Assembly: GCF_014174375.1 (NCBI RefSeq)
Contig: NZ_JABEQE010000009.1
Coordinates: 103,963-167,962 of the forward strand
Length of the DNA stretch: 64,000 bases
Source of the DNA: Gluconacetobacter asukensis
GTDB lineage: Bacteria > Pseudomonadota > Alphaproteobacteria > Acetobacterales > Acetobacteraceae
Reading direction: 5' to 3'
Positions 36,321 to 46,036 of the stretch are shown here, piece by piece. The number at the start of each line of letters is the position of its first letter. Position 1 is the stretch's first letter. The position numbers were made by a program, and so were the translations under genes. The notes under the pieces are model-generated. The model ran no database searches. It was not told where the DNA came from and was given only the letters and a program-made list of their open reading frames with translations.

Positions 36321-38962
36321 CGGCGCGGGGATTTCAGCACGGCCAGCGCCGCGAACGGGCCCTCCGGGACGGGATGCGGGGCCCGGGGGGGGATGGGGCG
36401 GGTGGGTTTTGCTGCCTGGCCCTTCGCCTTTCCGGACGGGCGGGGTGGGCCGTCATGGGGGGCGGGAACCGTCCGGTGCCGTTGGCGGCGTCGCGCATCC
36501 TGCGTCACCGCCAGCATGGCCGGGGCGGCCGGACCGTATTCGCTGGCGCCCAGTGGGCGGGCGGCGCGGACGGGAATGTCCAGAGCCTTGAGGATGGCCG
36601 CCACCATTTCCGGCCTGACGCCCAGGCGGGACGGCAATCCGTCGGGCAGGGGCACTGGGCCGTTGCGGGCCCGCCAGCGCAGTTCGCCGGACAGTTTCTC
36701 GGCAATATCGAGGCGCAGGCGCACCGGGCCGGCGGCGATCCACCCCAACTGCGCCAGGATGGCGTCATGCGGGCCGTCGGCCGGGACCGAGACCGCGCCG
36801 GGGGGCGGAAGGTCGGGCAGTTTTCGCCCGGCGCGCGCCGCTAGCAGGATCGCGCGCAGGCGCATGGCATGGGGCCGCAGCAGGGCGGGCATCAGCACCG
36901 CATGCCGGCCGATGCGCACGCCCAGATCCTTGAGGCGGGCACGGAGGGCAGGGGGCACGGACAGGCTGTCGGCCACTACGCCGCCCTGTTCTTCCAGCCG
37001 ATGCAGGATGCCGCGCAGCGTCGGGTCCGCCTCCACGGCGGCGCGGGCGGCGAACAGGGGGGCCATCGCCTCGCGCACCTGGCGGTCCAGCCATTGTGCC
37101 AGATGGGCCCGGATGCGTTCCTTCTGCGCGCCGTCGAGAAAGGAATTGTCCATGACGTCGATGCGCGGCCGGAGCAGATGGTCGCCGCCGCGCAGACGCG
37201 CGATCATGCCGCCATCCCATTCGACGAACCGTCCATCGGCCGAAAACGCGAAGGCGTCGTCCGGCGCCTGCGTAAGTGTCTGGACGCGTCGGGGGATCTC
37301 GGTCCGCAGGGCACGGCGCGCGGCGCGCAGCAGCAGGCGCTGCTCGGGCAGGGCGGAGGCGGAATCCGCTACCAGGTCCAGGCCCGCCACCCGGCCCACC
37401 GGATGGCCTTCCACCACGACCTCGCCCTGGGCGGTGACGGCGGAAAGCAGATCTTCCTCGGCGGATTCGTCCAGGCGGCGGATCAGGGAGGCGGCGCGGC
37501 GATCGACGAAGCGGGCGGTCAGCCGCTCGTGCAGTGCGTCCGACAACTGGTCCTCGACCGCGCGGGTGCGTTCCTGCCAGTGGGGGGCGTTGCGCACCCA
37601 GTCCCGGCGGGCGGCGATATAGGCGCAGACGCGGATGCCCGAGAGGCGGTGCATGAGGGAATCGATATCGCCGTCGATCCGGGTGAAGCCCGCGATCTGC
37701 GCCTCCATCCAGGATTCGGGCACATGCTGGTCGCGCACGACATGGGTGAAGATCCGCGCGCAGAGCCTGGTGTGGCTCTCGTCGCCCAGCTTGCGGAAAT
37801 CGGGGATCTGGCAGGCCTCCCATAGCAGCCGGGTGGCGCGGGACGAGCGGACGAGATTGCGGATATCCGGCACTGCCGCCAGGCTGCTGAGGGTCAGCAC
37901 GTCGGTCGCCTCGTTGCCGGCGGTCAGTCCCACCAAGGGCGGGGGGCGGCTCAGGCTGGCCAGCAGGGCCTCGGGATTGGAGAAATCCAGATCGCTGTTG
38001 CGCCAGAACAGGCGCTCGATCGGATCGAAACGGTGGGTTTCGACTGCCTCGACGACTTCCTCCGACAAAGGGGGGCAGGTGCCGGCGGTGCCGAAGGTGC
38101 CGTCGCGCATGCCGCGTCCGGCCCGGCCGGCGATCTGGGCGATTTCGGCGGGGAAGAGCCGCCGGGCCCGCATGCCGTCGAATTTCGACAGGCCGGCGAA
38201 GGCGACATGGTTGACGTCCATGTTCAGGCCCATGCCGATCGCGTCGGTCGCGACCAGGTAATCGACCTCGCGTTCCTGATACAGCGCGACCTGCGCGTTG
38301 CGCGTGCGCGGGGAGAGCTGCCCCATGACGACGGCGCAGCCCCCGCGCCGGCGCCGGATCAGCTCGGCGATCGCATAGACTTCGGTCGCCGAGAAGGCGA
38401 CGATCGCGGAGCGGGGGGGCAGGCGGGTGAGCTTGCAGGCGCCCAGATGCGTGAGGCTGGAGAGGCGGGGGCGGGTGTCGATCTCGATCCCCGGCACCAG
38501 GCGGCGCAGCAGCGGGCGGATTGTTTCCGCCCCCAGGAACATGGTTTCCACCATGCCGCGGGCATGCAGCAGCCGGTCGGTAAAGATATGGCCCCGGTCG
38601 GGATCGGCGCAGAGCTGGATCTCGTCGACCGCGACGAATTCCGCGCGCTGGTCCAGCGGCATGGCCTCGACGGTACAGGAGAACCAGCGGGCGTTGGGCG
38701 GGACGATCTTTTCCTCGCCCGTGATCAGCGCGACCGCGCCGGCACCTTTCGCGGCGACCATGCGCTCGTAATTCTCGCGGGCCAGCAGGCGCAGGGGAAA
38801 GCCGATGATGCCGCTGGAATGGGCCAGCAGCCGCTCGATGGCCAAGTGGGTCTTGCCCGTATTGGTCGGGCCGAGGACGGCCCTGATTCTCCTGGCATTC
38901 GCAGGATGGAGAGCGTGTCGCGCGGCACTGGGGGACCCGGCCCCCGAGGATGCACCCATCAT
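36317..38962 (-). CDS. SUV3-like ATP-dependent RNA helicase
   Basis: An 881-residue superfamily 2 helicase related to mitochondrial SUV3, which unwinds RNA for the degradosome. Walker A is GPTNTGKTHLAIERL (31-45), motif II is VAVDEIQLCADPDRGHIF, motif III is IVAFSATEVYAI, motifs IV-VI include YLVATDAIGMGLNMDVNHVA and QIAGRAGRG. A long C-terminal region rich in Arg, Ala and Pro ends RPIPPRAPHPVPEGPFAAL. I chose the double ATG at 38962/38959 (MMGASSGAGSPS); the open frame continues upstream without family similarity. It is translationally coupled to the S4 protein and divergent from the aminopeptidase gene. Confidence 0.9.
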   Translation of the reverse strand: MMGASSGAGSPSAARHALHPANARRIRAVLGPTNTGKTHLAIERLLAHSSGIIGFPLRLLARENYERMVAAKGAGAVALITGEEKIVPPNARWFSCTVEAMPLDQRAEFVAVDEIQLCADPDRGHIFTDRLLHARGMVETMFLGAETIRPLLRRLVPGIEIDTRPRLSSLTHLGACKLTRLPPRSAIVAFSATEVYAIAELIRRRRGGCAVVMGQLSPRTRNAQVALYQEREVDYLVATDAIGMGLNMDVNHVAFAGLSKFDGMRARRLFPAEIAQIAGRAGRGMRDGTFGTAGTCPPLSEEVVEAVETHRFDPIERLFWRNSDLDFSNPEALLASLSRPPPLVGLTAGNEATDVLTLSSLAAVPDIRNLVRSSRATRLLWEACQIPDFRKLGDESHTRLCARIFTHVVRDQHVPESWMEAQIAGFTRIDGDIDSLMHRLSGIRVCAYIAARRDWVRNAPHWQERTRAVEDQLSDALHERLTARFVDRRAASLIRRLDESAEEDLLSAVTAQGEVVVEGHPVGRVAGLDLVADSASALPEQRLLLRAARRALRTEIPRRVQTLTQAPDDAFAFSADGRFVEWDGGMIARLRGGDHLLRPRIDVMDNSFLDGAQKERIRAHLAQWLDRQVREAMAPLFAARAAVEADPTLRGILHRLEEQGGVVADSLSVPPALRARLKDLGVRIGRHAVLMPALLRPHAMRLRAILLAARAGRKLPDLPPPGAVSVPADGPHDAILAQLGWIAAGPVRLRLDIAEKLSGELRWRARNGPVPLPDGLPSRLGVRPEMVAAILKALDIPVRAARPLGASEYGPAAPAMLAVTQDARRRQRHRTVPAPHDGPPRPSGKAKGQAAKPTRPIPPRAPHPVPEGPFAALAVLKSPRR

Positions 38963-39095
38963 GGTGCCATGCTCAGATGACCCCGGACGGATTGCAAGCA
39001 AAACCCGCGTCACGATTGTAGAATAAGGTACTGACCGGTTGCGTTGCCTGCGTACTGGACGCACGCTGGGGGTGTTCGGATCGCGGAGGCCGCTG

Positions 39096-40520
39096 ATGTC
39101 CATTGAAGAATTCCCCTGCCTGTTACCGTCCACACGGGGGCGACGCAGTGGCGTCCGCGTGGTCCATGCGATCACCCAGGCCGATCTCGGGACCCTGGCG
39201 GAACGAGTCGGTGAGTCGGGTGCTGCCTTCCTTCGCGATTCGGGTTTTCGGGGGCAGGTCGGGGAACTGGGGCTGGTGCCGGGCAAGGATGGTGTGGGCG
39301 CGGCGGTGCTGGGCGTACGGGCGGGGCCCGACCCGTTTCAGTTCGGCACGCTGGCGAGCAGTCTGCCGGCGGGGGCGTGGAAGATCGCGCTGCCTGATGG
39401 TATTGCCCCCGACACGGCGGTTCTGGGGTTCTGCGTCGGGGCTTATCGCATGCCCGCGTTCGGTCGTGCGGCCTCGCCAGACCGGGATATTGCGCGCCTG
39501 GTCGTGCCGGCGGGCGGTGCGGCGGGGGCGGAGGTCGCGCATGCGATCCGGCTGGGGCGTGACCTGATCAATGCGCCGCCCAACCTGATGGGGCCGGCCG
39601 AACTGGCCGACGCCGCCCGCACCCTGCTGGAACCGCTGGGCGCGCGGCTGGAGATCGTGAAGGGGAGGAAGCTGGCGCGGGCCTATCCGACCGTGGCCCA
39701 TGTCGGGGCCGGGTCGGCGCGCGCCCCGAAAGTGGTCGTGGCCCGCTGGGAGGGCAGCCGGGCCGGCCCGAAGGCGCCGTTGCTGTCGCTGGTCGGCAAG
39801 GGCGTGTGCTTCGACACCGGTGGCTATGACATCAAGCCGGCGGCCGGGATGCTGCGCATGAAGAAGGACATGGGCGGGGCTGCCGTCATGCTGGCCCTGG
39901 CCCGGCTGGTGATGGTGCGGGACCTGCCCATCCGCCTGGAGCTTCGCCTGGGATGCATCGAAAACAGCATCTCGGGCACCGCCATGCGTCCGTCGGATGT
40001 CGTGGTCACGCGGTCAGGGCAGACGGTGGAGATCGGCAATACGGATGCTGAAGGCCGGCTGGTGCTGTGCGACCTGCTGACCGAAGCCGGCGATGCGGAC
40101 CCGGACCTGCTGATCGACGCCGCCACCCTGACCGGCGCCGCTCGGGTGGCGCTGGGGCCGGACTTGCCGGCTCTGTTCAGCAATGACGATCGGGTCGCGC
40201 AGGCGATTCTGGAGGCCGGAGAGGGATGCGGCGACCCGCTGTGGCGCCTGCCGCTATGGGATGATTATGCCTCGTGGCTGCGGAGTCCGGTGGCCGATAT
40301 GAACAATGTGTCGGCAAAACCCATGGCCGGATCGCTTACGGCGGCCCTCTTTTTAAAAAAATTCATCAAAACAGGCGTGCGCTGGGCACATATCGATCTG
40401 TATGCATGGAACGATCATTACCGTTCCGGACGGCCGGAAGGAGGGGAAATCCCGGTTTTGCGGGCTGTGTACGCAGCTTTGTTGCCGATCCTTCATGCAA
40501 GGGACAGCGCGCAATCGTGA
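39096..40520 (+). CDS. M17 leucyl aminopeptidase family protein
   Basis: Cytosolic two-metal aminopeptidase that trims N-terminal residues from peptides. The 474-residue protein has the metal-binding VGKGVCFDTGGYDIKPAAGM, then KKDMGGAAVML, and the invariant signature NTDAEGRLVLCDLL. An N-terminal domain of about 150 residues precedes the catalytic core (LGRDLINAPPNLMGPAELAD). GCGGAGG before the ATG at 39096 sets the start. Substrate preference cannot be read; pepA versus pepB naming is therefore left open. Confidence 0.92.
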   Translation: MSIEEFPCLLPSTRGRRSGVRVVHAITQADLGTLAERVGESGAAFLRDSGFRGQVGELGLVPGKDGVGAAVLGVRAGPDPFQFGTLASSLPAGAWKIALPDGIAPDTAVLGFCVGAYRMPAFGRAASPDRDIARLVVPAGGAAGAEVAHAIRLGRDLINAPPNLMGPAELADAARTLLEPLGARLEIVKGRKLARAYPTVAHVGAGSARAPKVVVARWEGSRAGPKAPLLSLVGKGVCFDTGGYDIKPAAGMLRMKKDMGGAAVMLALARLVMVRDLPIRLELRLGCIENSISGTAMRPSDVVVTRSGQTVEIGNTDAEGRLVLCDLLTEAGDADPDLLIDAATLTGAARVALGPDLPALFSNDDRVAQAILEAGEGCGDPLWRLPLWDDYASWLRSPVADMNNVSAKPMAGSLTAALFLKKFIKTGVRWAHIDLYAWNDHYRSGRPEGGEIPVLRAVYAALLPILHARDSAQS

Positions 40521-40680
40521 AATAATGACAAGGATCGAACTATCCCCGTTGCACGGGCTTATATCTGCCGCATTCTGAAACTATATACGGTTCTGGAATG
40601 ACCGTCGGCCCTGAGCGGGAACGCTGGCGGCAAAACTTTTTGGGGGCGTTGCCGACCTCCTCGGGAAAGGCTTTTTCACT

Positions 40681-41088
40681 ATGGCTCAGAACTCATCGAC
40701 CACTGACCAGTTGGTCAACACCCTGCGCGACACCATCGTTGCCATGGTGCGCCGTGACGGGCCCGATCTGTCGGCCCGCCAGCTTGGCGTCTTCCTCACC
40801 TGCTATCTCGAGGAAGGGGCGCATACCGTCCGTGGCCTCGCGGCGGCGCTGAACGTGTCCAAGCCCGCCATCACCCGTGCCCTCGACCGGCTCGGCGAAC
40901 TGGATCTGGCCCGCCGCAAGGTGGACCCGATGGATCGCCGTTCGGTGCTGGTGCAGCGCACGCTGAAGGGCTCGGCCTATCTGCGCGAACTGCGTTCGAT
41001 CATGGGTGAGGCCGCTGGCGTGCCGGCGACCGGGCGCACGGCCAAGATCGTGCGCGAAGAGCGCGCGCCGCGCCGCGCCGCCGGCTGA
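40681..41088 (+). CDS. MarR-type winged-helix regulator
   Basis: A 135-residue DNA-binding protein. The winged helix runs from SARQLGVFLTCYLEEGAHTV through GLAAALNVSKPAITRALDRL (recognition helix) to the wing RRKVDPMDRRSVLVQRT with the conserved D-x-R-S. The tail is basic (EERAPRRAAG). It lies alone between the aminopeptidase and a secreted-protein gene. Ligand and targets are unknown. Confidence 0.85.
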   Translation: MAQNSSTTDQLVNTLRDTIVAMVRRDGPDLSARQLGVFLTCYLEEGAHTVRGLAAALNVSKPAITRALDRLGELDLARRKVDPMDRRSVLVQRTLKGSAYLRELRSIMGEAAGVPATGRTAKIVREERAPRRAAG

Positions 41089-41281
41089 ATTCGGCGGGAC
41101 GGCTGCCCGTCCGGGCAGCCGTCATTTCCATTCTGGAAGACGACAGACCGATCGGACGAGCGGGCCGATAGCCAGGTGTGACCGATGGTCCGCCCGCGGC
41201 GTGCCTGCGCGCGCCCATAGGGGTGCCGATTCCCCATGCACGTCGATTCAGCCGATCGGGACAGACCGAAGGAGAAAGATC

Positions 41282-41746
41282 ATGCATATGGCATCGCGTT
41301 TCGTTGCCGTGGCCGCTCTTGCCGTTCCGTTTCTGATGACGTCCCTTCCGGGCCCGGTGACCGCCCGTGCCGCCGATGAACTGGGTACGCCCGTCGGGCA
41401 TATCCGGTTGGTTGCCAAATCCGCCGATGTCGGCGTCGGCTGGACATGGGGCAGGGGAAAGCTGACCTACGGCCACCATACCTACTCTTTCACGATCAAG
41501 GGCGGGTCGATCGCGGCGGTTGGATATTCGGAGATCGAAGGCACGGGCACCGTCTATAACTTGAAGAACCTGCACGATTTCAACGGCACCTATGTCGCCG
41601 GCAATGGTGAGGCGACGCTGGTTAGCGGTGTGGGCGGCAGCCTGCTGCACAATGGCAATGGCGTGACGATCAAGATCGATACGATCTCGAAGGGCGCGCG
41701 GCTGGCTGGCGCCGCTCAGGGGCTGGAACTGACGCTGACCAACTGA
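41282..41746 (+). CDS. Small secreted protein of unknown function
   Basis: A 154-residue product with a signal peptide (MHMASRFVAVAALAVPFLMT) cleaved near ARAAD. The mature domain is beta-rich: GRGKLTYGHHTYSFTIKGG, then EIEGTGTVYNLKNLHDFNGT and HNGNGVTIKIDTISKGARL. I recall similar exported proteobacterial proteins but cannot name the family. AAGGAG lies 8 nt before the ATG at 41282. It converges on the sugar-phosphate transferase gene with about 35 bp between them. Confidence 0.75.
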   Translation: MHMASRFVAVAALAVPFLMTSLPGPVTARAADELGTPVGHIRLVAKSADVGVGWTWGRGKLTYGHHTYSFTIKGGSIAAVGYSEIEGTGTVYNLKNLHDFNGTYVAGNGEATLVSGVGGSLLHNGNGVTIKIDTISKGARLAGAAQGLELTLTN

Positions 41747-41780
41747 TCGGCTCTTCGGCCGCCGACCTCCGATTCGCCGC

Positions 41781-42812
41781 TTAGGCGATCCGGGTCGGTG
41801 GCCGCACGCGCCGTTCGACGACGGCGCTCCACAGCAATTGCGGCAGCAGGGCGGCCATCAGGCCTGCCGCTACCCCCATGATATCGTGCAGGACGGCGTA
41901 TGCCGCCATTCCTCCCCACAGGACGAACGACCAGTGGACAAGAGTGACGGCAACCGGCGAGAGGCCGCTCTGTGTCGCACGCTGGTATAGATGCTCGCGA
42001 TGGCCTTCCATCAGGCGGGCACCGTTCCGCCAGCGACGGACAAGCGTATACAGGACATCGTAGATCAGTCCGCCCAGCAGCATGGGAACCACGTACCATG
42101 CGGTCATGCCGGGGTGGCTTGCGCAGGTCAGCGCGAATGCGCCCACCAGAAGCCCGCAGGGCTGGCTGCCGACATCGCCCATGAAGATGCGGGCCGATGG
42201 AAAATTGAACGGCAGGAAGCCTGCCAGCGCCGCCGCCAGCAGAAGGGCCATGCCCCCGAGGGGCGTGCCTGCCGCCAGGGTGCCGAGGAGGAGGCAGGCC
42301 AGCATGACGGACCCCGATACCAGCCCGTTCAGCCCGTCCATGAAGTTGACCGCATTGGTCGTGAAAACCAGGGCCGAAATCGCCAGGACCCACCAGGCTG
42401 GAAAGGCCAGGGGCGTGGGCAACATGGCGGAAAGGCCGGGGGGGGGCGGCAGTGTCATGGCCACCAGGATAGCTGCCCCGATCTGCGCCCCCAGTTTGAC
42501 GAGGGGTGGCCATTGATAGACATCGTCCAGCCAGGAAATCGCGCCCAGCAGGAGTGTCGCGGCCAGCAGGGCGGCGACGGGCAAGTCCAGCGGCGTCATG
42601 CCATGGAGCATGCGCCCGACGGGCACCGCCAATACGAATGCCCCCACGATGCCGATGCCCCCGCCCTTGGGCGTGGGCCTTGTGTGGGAACTGCGATGTC
42701 CCGGATGGTCCATGACGCCCAGGCGGATCGTCGCCGCGACGACGAGGCCGGCGGTGATCCAGGTGGCGAACAGCAGGAACGGGAAGGCCAGGGTCGGGAA
42801 GGGGGCGATCAC
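41781..42812 (-). CDS. Polyprenyl-phosphate sugar-1-phosphate transferase (WecA/MraY family)
   Basis: Integral membrane enzyme that loads a HexNAc-1-phosphate onto undecaprenyl phosphate, the first step of a lipid-linked glycan. The 343-residue protein has about ten membrane segments. HRSSHTRPTPKGGGIGIVGA is the first catalytic loop, NAVNFMDGLNGLVSG the Mg-binding Asp motif, and ARIFMGDVGSQPCG the third. The C-terminal loop (LMEGHREHLYQRATQSG) matches WecA rather than MraY. The start is GTG at 42812. It is divergent from the dehydratase gene, 73 bp between starts, so the two are probably co-regulated. Confidence 0.9.
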   Translation of the reverse strand: MIAPFPTLAFPFLLFATWITAGLVVAATIRLGVMDHPGHRSSHTRPTPKGGGIGIVGAFVLAVPVGRMLHGMTPLDLPVAALLAATLLLGAISWLDDVYQWPPLVKLGAQIGAAILVAMTLPPPPGLSAMLPTPLAFPAWWVLAISALVFTTNAVNFMDGLNGLVSGSVMLACLLLGTLAAGTPLGGMALLLAAALAGFLPFNFPSARIFMGDVGSQPCGLLVGAFALTCASHPGMTAWYVVPMLLGGLIYDVLYTLVRRWRNGARLMEGHREHLYQRATQSGLSPVAVTLVHWSFVLWGGMAAYAVLHDIMGVAAGLMAALLPQLLWSAVVERRVRPPTRIA

Positions 42813-42885
42813 GACCGGCTGCCGCGATGTTTTGTCGTCATGGCTTCTTCTAGCATGGAATGGGCTGGGCTATATGGTCGGGATA

Positions 42886-44877
42886 ATGGCCTCGCAACGT
42901 CCTGACCCCGACGAGCCCGCCGACTGGCGGCGTCCGGTCAACCGAATCGCCGTCAACGTGATGTTGGATGGAGGGCTTGCCGCGCTCTCGGCTCCGCTGG
43001 CCCGCTGGCTGGCCGACCCTGGGGGCGGCCTGCTGCATCCGCTGTGGTTCATCGCGGGTGGCGCGATCACGCTGGTGCTCAGCAGCCTACCATTCCGCGT
43101 CCAGCAGCAATATTGGCGCTTTTCCGGGGTGGACGACCTGCTGGGAATTGCCGGGGCGTCGGCGGCGAGCGCCATCCTGTTCTCGTTGGGCCTCTATGTC
43201 ACCGGCTTTCCGATTCCCACCCCGGCCTTTCCGTTCATCCATGCCCTGGTGCTGCTGGTGTCGCTGGGCGGTCTGCGGATCGTCTACCGCCTGTCCTGCC
43301 GGCATGCGACGCGGCGGTATCCGTCCTGCCAGGTAGTGCTGATCGGGTCCGATCAGTCCGCCGACCTGTTCATCCGCGCCATCGAGCGCGCGCCGCATTC
43401 GGCGTTCCGGGTTGCGGGCATCGTGACCGGAGGGCGGCGGCAGACGGGGCGCAGAATCCATGGCGTGCCCATTCTGGGCCATGTGCGGACCATGGACGAC
43501 ATCCTGGACCGCGCCCGTGGCGGGAGGGACTGGCCCGACCTGCTGATTGTGACCGATGCCGAATTCCGGGGTGAGGAACTGGCGCGGGTCCTGACATCGG
43601 CCGAGCAGCGGGGCCTGTCCGTCCAGCGGGCGCCGAACCTGACCGAATTGACCCCGGCCACGCGCCTGGAACTGCGGCCGATCGCGATCGAGGACCTGCT
43701 GAACCGGCCGCAGGTGGATCTGGACCGGGAGGGGATGGCGGCCCTGCTGGGGGGGCGCACGATCCTGGTGACGGGGGCCGGCGGGTCGATCGGGTCGGAG
43801 CTGGCCCGGCAGATCGCGGGATATGCGCCCGGGCATCTGCTGTTGCTGGACCATGGGGAGTTTGCCCTGTGGCAGATCGACCTGGAACTGTCCGAACGGG
43901 CGCCCGCCATCCGGCGCGAGGCGATCCTGGCCGATATCCGTGATCGCGACCGGATGGAGGAGATCTGCGCCCTCTATCGGCCGGAACTGGTCTTTCATGC
44001 CGCGGCTCTGAAGCATGTGCCGATGGTCGAGGCCAACCCGTGCGAGGGCGTGCTGACCAATGTGATCGGAACCCGCGTGGTGGCCGATGCGGCGGCGCGC
44101 AACGGGGCGCTGGCCCTGGTCATGGTCTCGACCGACAAGGCGGTGAACCCGTCCAGCCTGATGGGGGCGTCCAAGCGCGCGGCCGAGATGTATTGCCAGG
44201 CGCTGGATGTCGAGGCCCGAAGCGGGGGCGGCAACGCCATGCGCTGCGTGACCGTGCGATTCGGCAATGTGCTGGGGTCGACGGGATCGGTCGTGCCGCT
44301 GTTTCGCCGTCAGTTGGAGCGGGGGGGCCCGCTGACCGTTACCCATCCGGACATGCAGCGTTATTTCATGACGGTGTCCGAAGCCGTGGGGCTGGTCCTG
44401 CAGGCCAGCGTGCGCGGCACGATCCGCGACCAGGCCGGAAGCGGGACGGACACACTGCTGCGCAATGGCGGGATTTTCGTGCTGGACATGGGCAAGCCGG
44501 TCAAGATCGTCGATCTGGCGCGGCAGATGATCCGTCTGGCCGGGCTGCGTCCGCAGATCGACGTGCCGATCCATTTCACCGGCCTGCGTCCCGGCGAAAA
44601 ACTGTTCGAAGAACTGTTCCATGGGCGCGAGGCCCCGGCGCCGACCGATCATCCGGGCCTGCGCATGGCGACGCCGCGCATCGTGGACAGCCATGCGGTG
44701 GGGCTGGTCATCGACCGGCTGGCGGCGACCTGCCACAGCGGCGATGCGCCTTCGGTCCTTGCGCTGATCAAGGGTCTCGTTCCCGAATTCGCCCATAACC
44801 CGACAGGCGATCTGCACGATACGATGGCGGAACCGACCCCGGAGCCGACTGACGCCGAAAGGACGATGCATCCATGA
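42886..44877 (+). CDS. Nucleotide-sugar 4,6-dehydratase, WbpM/PglF (CapD) family
   Basis: A 663-residue membrane enzyme that makes 4-keto-6-deoxy sugars, usually from UDP-GlcNAc. Four membrane segments in the first 140 residues are followed by a Rossmann domain (CQVVLIGSDQSADLFIRAIE, about 148-167) and the catalytic SDR domain. That domain has TGAGGSIGSE at 296-305, FHAAALKHVPMVE and STDKAVNPSSLMGASKRAAE, where Met replaces the catalytic Tyr as in WbpM/PglF-type enzymes. It also has GLRPGEKLFEELF near the end. The start at 42886 follows GGTCGGG; an ATG four codons upstream is possible. Its stop overlaps the next gene (ATGA). Confidence 0.92.
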   Translation: MASQRPDPDEPADWRRPVNRIAVNVMLDGGLAALSAPLARWLADPGGGLLHPLWFIAGGAITLVLSSLPFRVQQQYWRFSGVDDLLGIAGASAASAILFSLGLYVTGFPIPTPAFPFIHALVLLVSLGGLRIVYRLSCRHATRRYPSCQVVLIGSDQSADLFIRAIERAPHSAFRVAGIVTGGRRQTGRRIHGVPILGHVRTMDDILDRARGGRDWPDLLIVTDAEFRGEELARVLTSAEQRGLSVQRAPNLTELTPATRLELRPIAIEDLLNRPQVDLDREGMAALLGGRTILVTGAGGSIGSELARQIAGYAPGHLLLLDHGEFALWQIDLELSERAPAIRREAILADIRDRDRMEEICALYRPELVFHAAALKHVPMVEANPCEGVLTNVIGTRVVADAAARNGALALVMVSTDKAVNPSSLMGASKRAAEMYCQALDVEARSGGGNAMRCVTVRFGNVLGSTGSVVPLFRRQLERGGPLTVTHPDMQRYFMTVSEAVGLVLQASVRGTIRDQAGSGTDTLLRNGGIFVLDMGKPVKIVDLARQMIRLAGLRPQIDVPIHFTGLRPGEKLFEELFHGREAPAPTDHPGLRMATPRIVDSHAVGLVIDRLAATCHSGDAPSVLALIKGLVPEFAHNPTGDLHDTMAEPTPEPTDAERTMHP

Positions 44878-46019
44878 CTGCCCCGCTTTCCGACAGCCTT
44901 CCGCCCATCGCGTTTCTCGACCTGCCGGCGCAGCAGGCGCGGCTGGGCGATGCGATCCGGCGGCGGGTCGACACGGTAATGGCTCATTGCCGGTTCGTGA
45001 TGGGGCCGGAAGTGGCGGAACTGGAACAGGCCCTGGCGGCCTATGCCGGCGCGGGCGAATGCGTCGGCGTGTCCTCCGGCACCGATGCGATCCAGATCGT
45101 GATGATGGCCGAGGGCATGGGGCCGGGGGATGCCGTCTTCCTGCCGGCCTTTACCTATACGGCAACGGCGGAGGTGCCGCTGCTATTGAATGCGACGCCG
45201 GTGTTCGTCGATGTCGATCCCCGGACTTTCCAGATCGACCCGGCCAGCCTGGAGCAGCGAATTGACCAAGTGCGCGCCGCCGGGCGGTTGCGCCCGCGGG
45301 CGATCGTGGGGGTCGATCTGTTCGGCCAGCCGGCGCCCTGGCCCGAATTGCGGGCGATCGCGGAGCGCGAGGGGCTGTTCCTGATGGATGATTGCGCCCA
45401 GTCGTTCGGCGGGGCGCTGTCGGGGCGCAAGCTGGGGTGCGAGGCCACGGCGACGACCCTGTCCTTCTTCCCGTCCAAGCCGCTGGGCGGCTATGGCGAT
45501 GGCGGCGCGATCCTGACCGACGACCCGGAGCGGGCGGAGCTGTACCGCTCGCTGCGCACCCATGGCGAAGGCAAGACGCGGTACGAAGTGCTGCGTACGG
45601 GCATGAACGGGCGGCTCGATACGATCCAGGCGGCGATCCTGCTGGCGAAGCTGGAAGGGTTCGACGACGAGCTGGCGCGGCGCGAGGCGATCGCGCGGGC
45701 CTATGATCTGGGCCTGGAGGGGGCCGTCGTTACGCCGGCACGGGTGGCGGACGCGCAGAGCGCGTGGGCGGTCTATGCCGTGCTGACCGAAAGCGAGGCC
45801 GCCCGCACGGCCTTGCAGGATCGGCTGAAGGCGCATGGCGTGCCCTCGGCCATCTATTATCCGCGCCCGCTCCACCTTCAGCCCGCATATCAGGGCCATC
45901 ATGACGGAACGGCGTTGCCTGTTGCCGAAGATCTGGCTTGCCGTATTCTTGCCCTGCCCATCCACCCCGAACTGACGGATGCGGAGGTCGCGCGCATTGT
46001 CGCGGCTGTTCGCGGATAA
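44874..46019 (+). CDS. DegT/DnrJ/EryC1/StrS sugar aminotransferase
   Basis: PLP enzyme that aminates a keto-sugar. The 381 residues show GVSSGTDAIQIVMMAEGMGP, the phosphate-binding AFTYTATAE, the D-x-A-Q motif LMDDCAQSFG, and the PLP lysine K202 in FFPSKPLGGYGDGG. The ATG overlaps the dehydratase stop, so the pair probably works in sequence: dehydratase then C4-amination, as in PglF-PglE. No N-acetyltransferase of the PglD type is nearby. The end product is probably an amino-dideoxy sugar (inference). Confidence 0.92.
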   Translation: MTAPLSDSLPPIAFLDLPAQQARLGDAIRRRVDTVMAHCRFVMGPEVAELEQALAAYAGAGECVGVSSGTDAIQIVMMAEGMGPGDAVFLPAFTYTATAEVPLLLNATPVFVDVDPRTFQIDPASLEQRIDQVRAAGRLRPRAIVGVDLFGQPAPWPELRAIAEREGLFLMDDCAQSFGGALSGRKLGCEATATTLSFFPSKPLGGYGDGGAILTDDPERAELYRSLRTHGEGKTRYEVLRTGMNGRLDTIQAAILLAKLEGFDDELARREAIARAYDLGLEGAVVTPARVADAQSAWAVYAVLTESEAARTALQDRLKAHGVPSAIYYPRPLHLQPAYQGHHDGTALPVAEDLACRILALPIHPELTDAEVARIVAAVRG

Positions 46020-46036
46020 ACGAGAAAGACATTGGC

